NCBI GenBank assembly: GCA_964444625.1 | Contig: CAYUHZ010000052.1 | Span: 1-5,782 of the forward strand | Reading direction: 5' to 3' | Length of the DNA: 5,782 nucleotides | DNA from: CAYUHZ01 sp964444625 | Lineage (GTDB): Bacteria > Patescibacteriota > Patescibacteriia > Patescibacteriales > GWC2-42-12 | Part shown: one piece after another, positions 5,110 to 5,782 of the stretch | Numbering within the stretch: position 1 is the stretch's first letter | Layout: every line of letters begins with the position of its first letter | The notes under the pieces: model-generated | Databases searched by the model: none | What the model was told of the DNA's origin: nothing | The model's input: the letters and a program-made list of their open reading frames with translations, nothing else | Program-made: the position numbers and the translations under genes

Positions 5110-5135
5110 TAAAGTCCACAATTATGTGGACTTTA
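5110..5135. promoter_or_regulatory. 11-bp perfect palindrome, candidate operator of rnhB
   Basis: The arms TAAAGTCCACA (5110-5120) and TGTGGACTTTA (5125-5135) are perfectly complementary with a 4-nt ATTA centre. The element lies immediately upstream of the TATAAT box, covering the expected -35 region, which is where a dimeric regulator would bind. No T-run follows, so it is not a terminator. It lies in the gap between rnhB and the recombinase piece and could instead be a scar or target of a mobile element. Confidence 0.5.
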
Positions 5136-5213
5136 AATACCAAAATTTAAAATTTTAAATAATTCATATATTTTCGCTATCGCGGCGAAGTGCATCAAGG
5201 ATCGCATAAGCCA

Positions 5214-5782
5214 ATGATTTCAAAGAAACTTTTTGACCAAATTCAAGAAGCGTTGATTTTGAACGGCAAACCCCGCAAAAAGCGAGGACCAAAAAACTTT
5301 CAATTTCTCAATTTTGCGGTTTGCGGCGAGTGCGGATATGCCATAACAGCGGAACGGCACATCAAGAAAAGCGGATTGAAGTTTATCTATTACCGCTGTA
5401 CTCACAAAAGCAAAACGCAAAATTGCACTCAAACTCGCTTTTTGCGGGAAGAATATTTGACCGAACAAGTAAAAGAGAATTGTCAAAAGACTTCTTTGCC
5501 AGACGATTGGCGGGAAAGATATTTGAACAAGCTGAAAATATGGGAAAACGAGAACCGCCAAACATCAGACCTTTTCGCTCAAAATCTTAAAACCGAACTT
5601 TCCGCCATAAAAACAAAAATAGACCGGCTTATGGACGGCTATCTTGAAGGCAGTTTTGAACTGGCGGAATTTCAAGAAAAGAAAAACAAACTTATGGCGG
5701 AAAAGAAAGATATTGAGGAAAAATTATCGGATTTTGAGCGAAAAGGAAATCATTGGCTCGAACTCACGAGAAACTGGATTTT
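5214..5782 (+). CDS. serine recombinase C-terminal part (5'-truncated, runs off the window)
   Basis: The frame is open from 5163 to the right edge, with a TAA at 5160-5162. The first ATG (5214) gives 189 codons in view. The product matches the C-terminal half of large serine recombinases: the end of the 'recombinase' domain (RYRGEVHQGSHKPMISKKLFDQIQ), then a zinc ribbon with C37, C40 (CGEC), C62 and C71, then a long Lys/Glu-rich helical region (about 120-180) as in the family's coiled coil. The recognisable RYRGEVHQGSHKP lies before the ATG (about 5175-5213), so the true gene once began further upstream. The N-terminal resolvase domain with its catalytic serine is absent: upstream sequence is the rnhB promoter region. 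This is therefore probably a relic of an integrated element, unable to recombine by itself. The right part is outside the window. A contig-joining error is the alternative. Confidence 0.85.
   Translation, partial: MISKKLFDQIQEALILNGKPRKKRGPKNFQFLNFAVCGECGYAITAERHIKKSGLKFIYYRCTHKSKTQNCTQTRFLREEYLTEQVKENCQKTSLPDDWRERYLNKLKIWENENRQTSDLFAQNLKTELSAIKTKIDRLMDGYLEGSFELAEFQEKKNKLMAEKKDIEEKLSDFERKGNHWLELTRNWI

Noticed and set aside
5099..5143. N-terminal extension of RNase HII from an upstream TTG
   Set aside because: The extra 15 residues would be encoded by the palindrome and the -10 box. Family proteins normally begin close to the VDEAGRG motif, as with the ATG at 5098.
5220..5590. Three reading frames on both strands within the recombinase region
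   Set aside because: They overlap the open + strand frame that encodes recognisable recombinase and zinc-ribbon motifs; their own products resemble nothing and are shadows.
1..5782. CRISPR array, toxin-antitoxin pair or complete defence system
   Set aside because: There are no regularly spaced repeats and no recognisable defence genes. The methyltransferase lacks DNA-methylase motifs, and the YraN protein is a housekeeping family, so they do not form a restriction-modification pair.

Overview
This 5.8 kb A+T-rich window has a tRNA-Asp gene on the + strand at its left end. A run of six protein genes follows, all on the - strand, and a piece of a serine recombinase on the + strand runs off the right edge. 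The mix suggests a Patescibacteria/CPR (Parcubacteria-like) genome: short genes, almost no Shine-Dalgarno sequences, small membrane-anchored proteins of the SIMPL and Ig-like-repeat kind, and a large-serine-recombinase relic. This placement is inference. TAA, TAG and TGA all appear as stops and no gene has an internal TGA, which argues against the TGA-recoded CPR lineages (Gracilibacteria, Absconditabacteria).

Layout. 1-597: tRNA-Asp (GUC) at 218-291 with candidate promoters upstream, then three hairpin terminators and a G+C-rich compound inverted repeat. 598-1326: SIMPL-domain protein anchored by an N-terminal membrane segment. 1361-1431: overlapping, mutually exclusive hairpins including a terminator. 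1451-2713: secreted protein with three Ig-like modules and a C-terminal membrane anchor, the only gene here with a clear Shine-Dalgarno. 2714-3046: non-coding, with two terminators and a stretch that folds into long-range stems, possibly a - strand structured RNA. 3047-5098: a co-directional four-gene run, in transcription order rnhB (RNase HII), class I methyltransferase, three-helix membrane protein, YraN/UPF0102 nuclease-like protein, closed by a strong terminator. 5099-5162: promoter region of rnhB, with an 11-bp perfect palindrome and a TATAAT box almost touching the start codon. 5163-5782: recombinase C-terminal part, whose homology begins abruptly near 5172.

How the parts fit. rnhB and yraN are housekeeping nucleic-acid genes often found near each other in bacteria. 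The methyltransferase and the small membrane protein lie between them with short gaps and no terminator, so the four are probably at least partly co-transcribed. The SIMPL and Ig-like proteins are separate envelope genes with their own terminators. No complete novel system is visible. The points most worth checking are the truncated recombinase, the palindrome/leaderless promoter of rnhB and the possible RNA at about 2756-2976.
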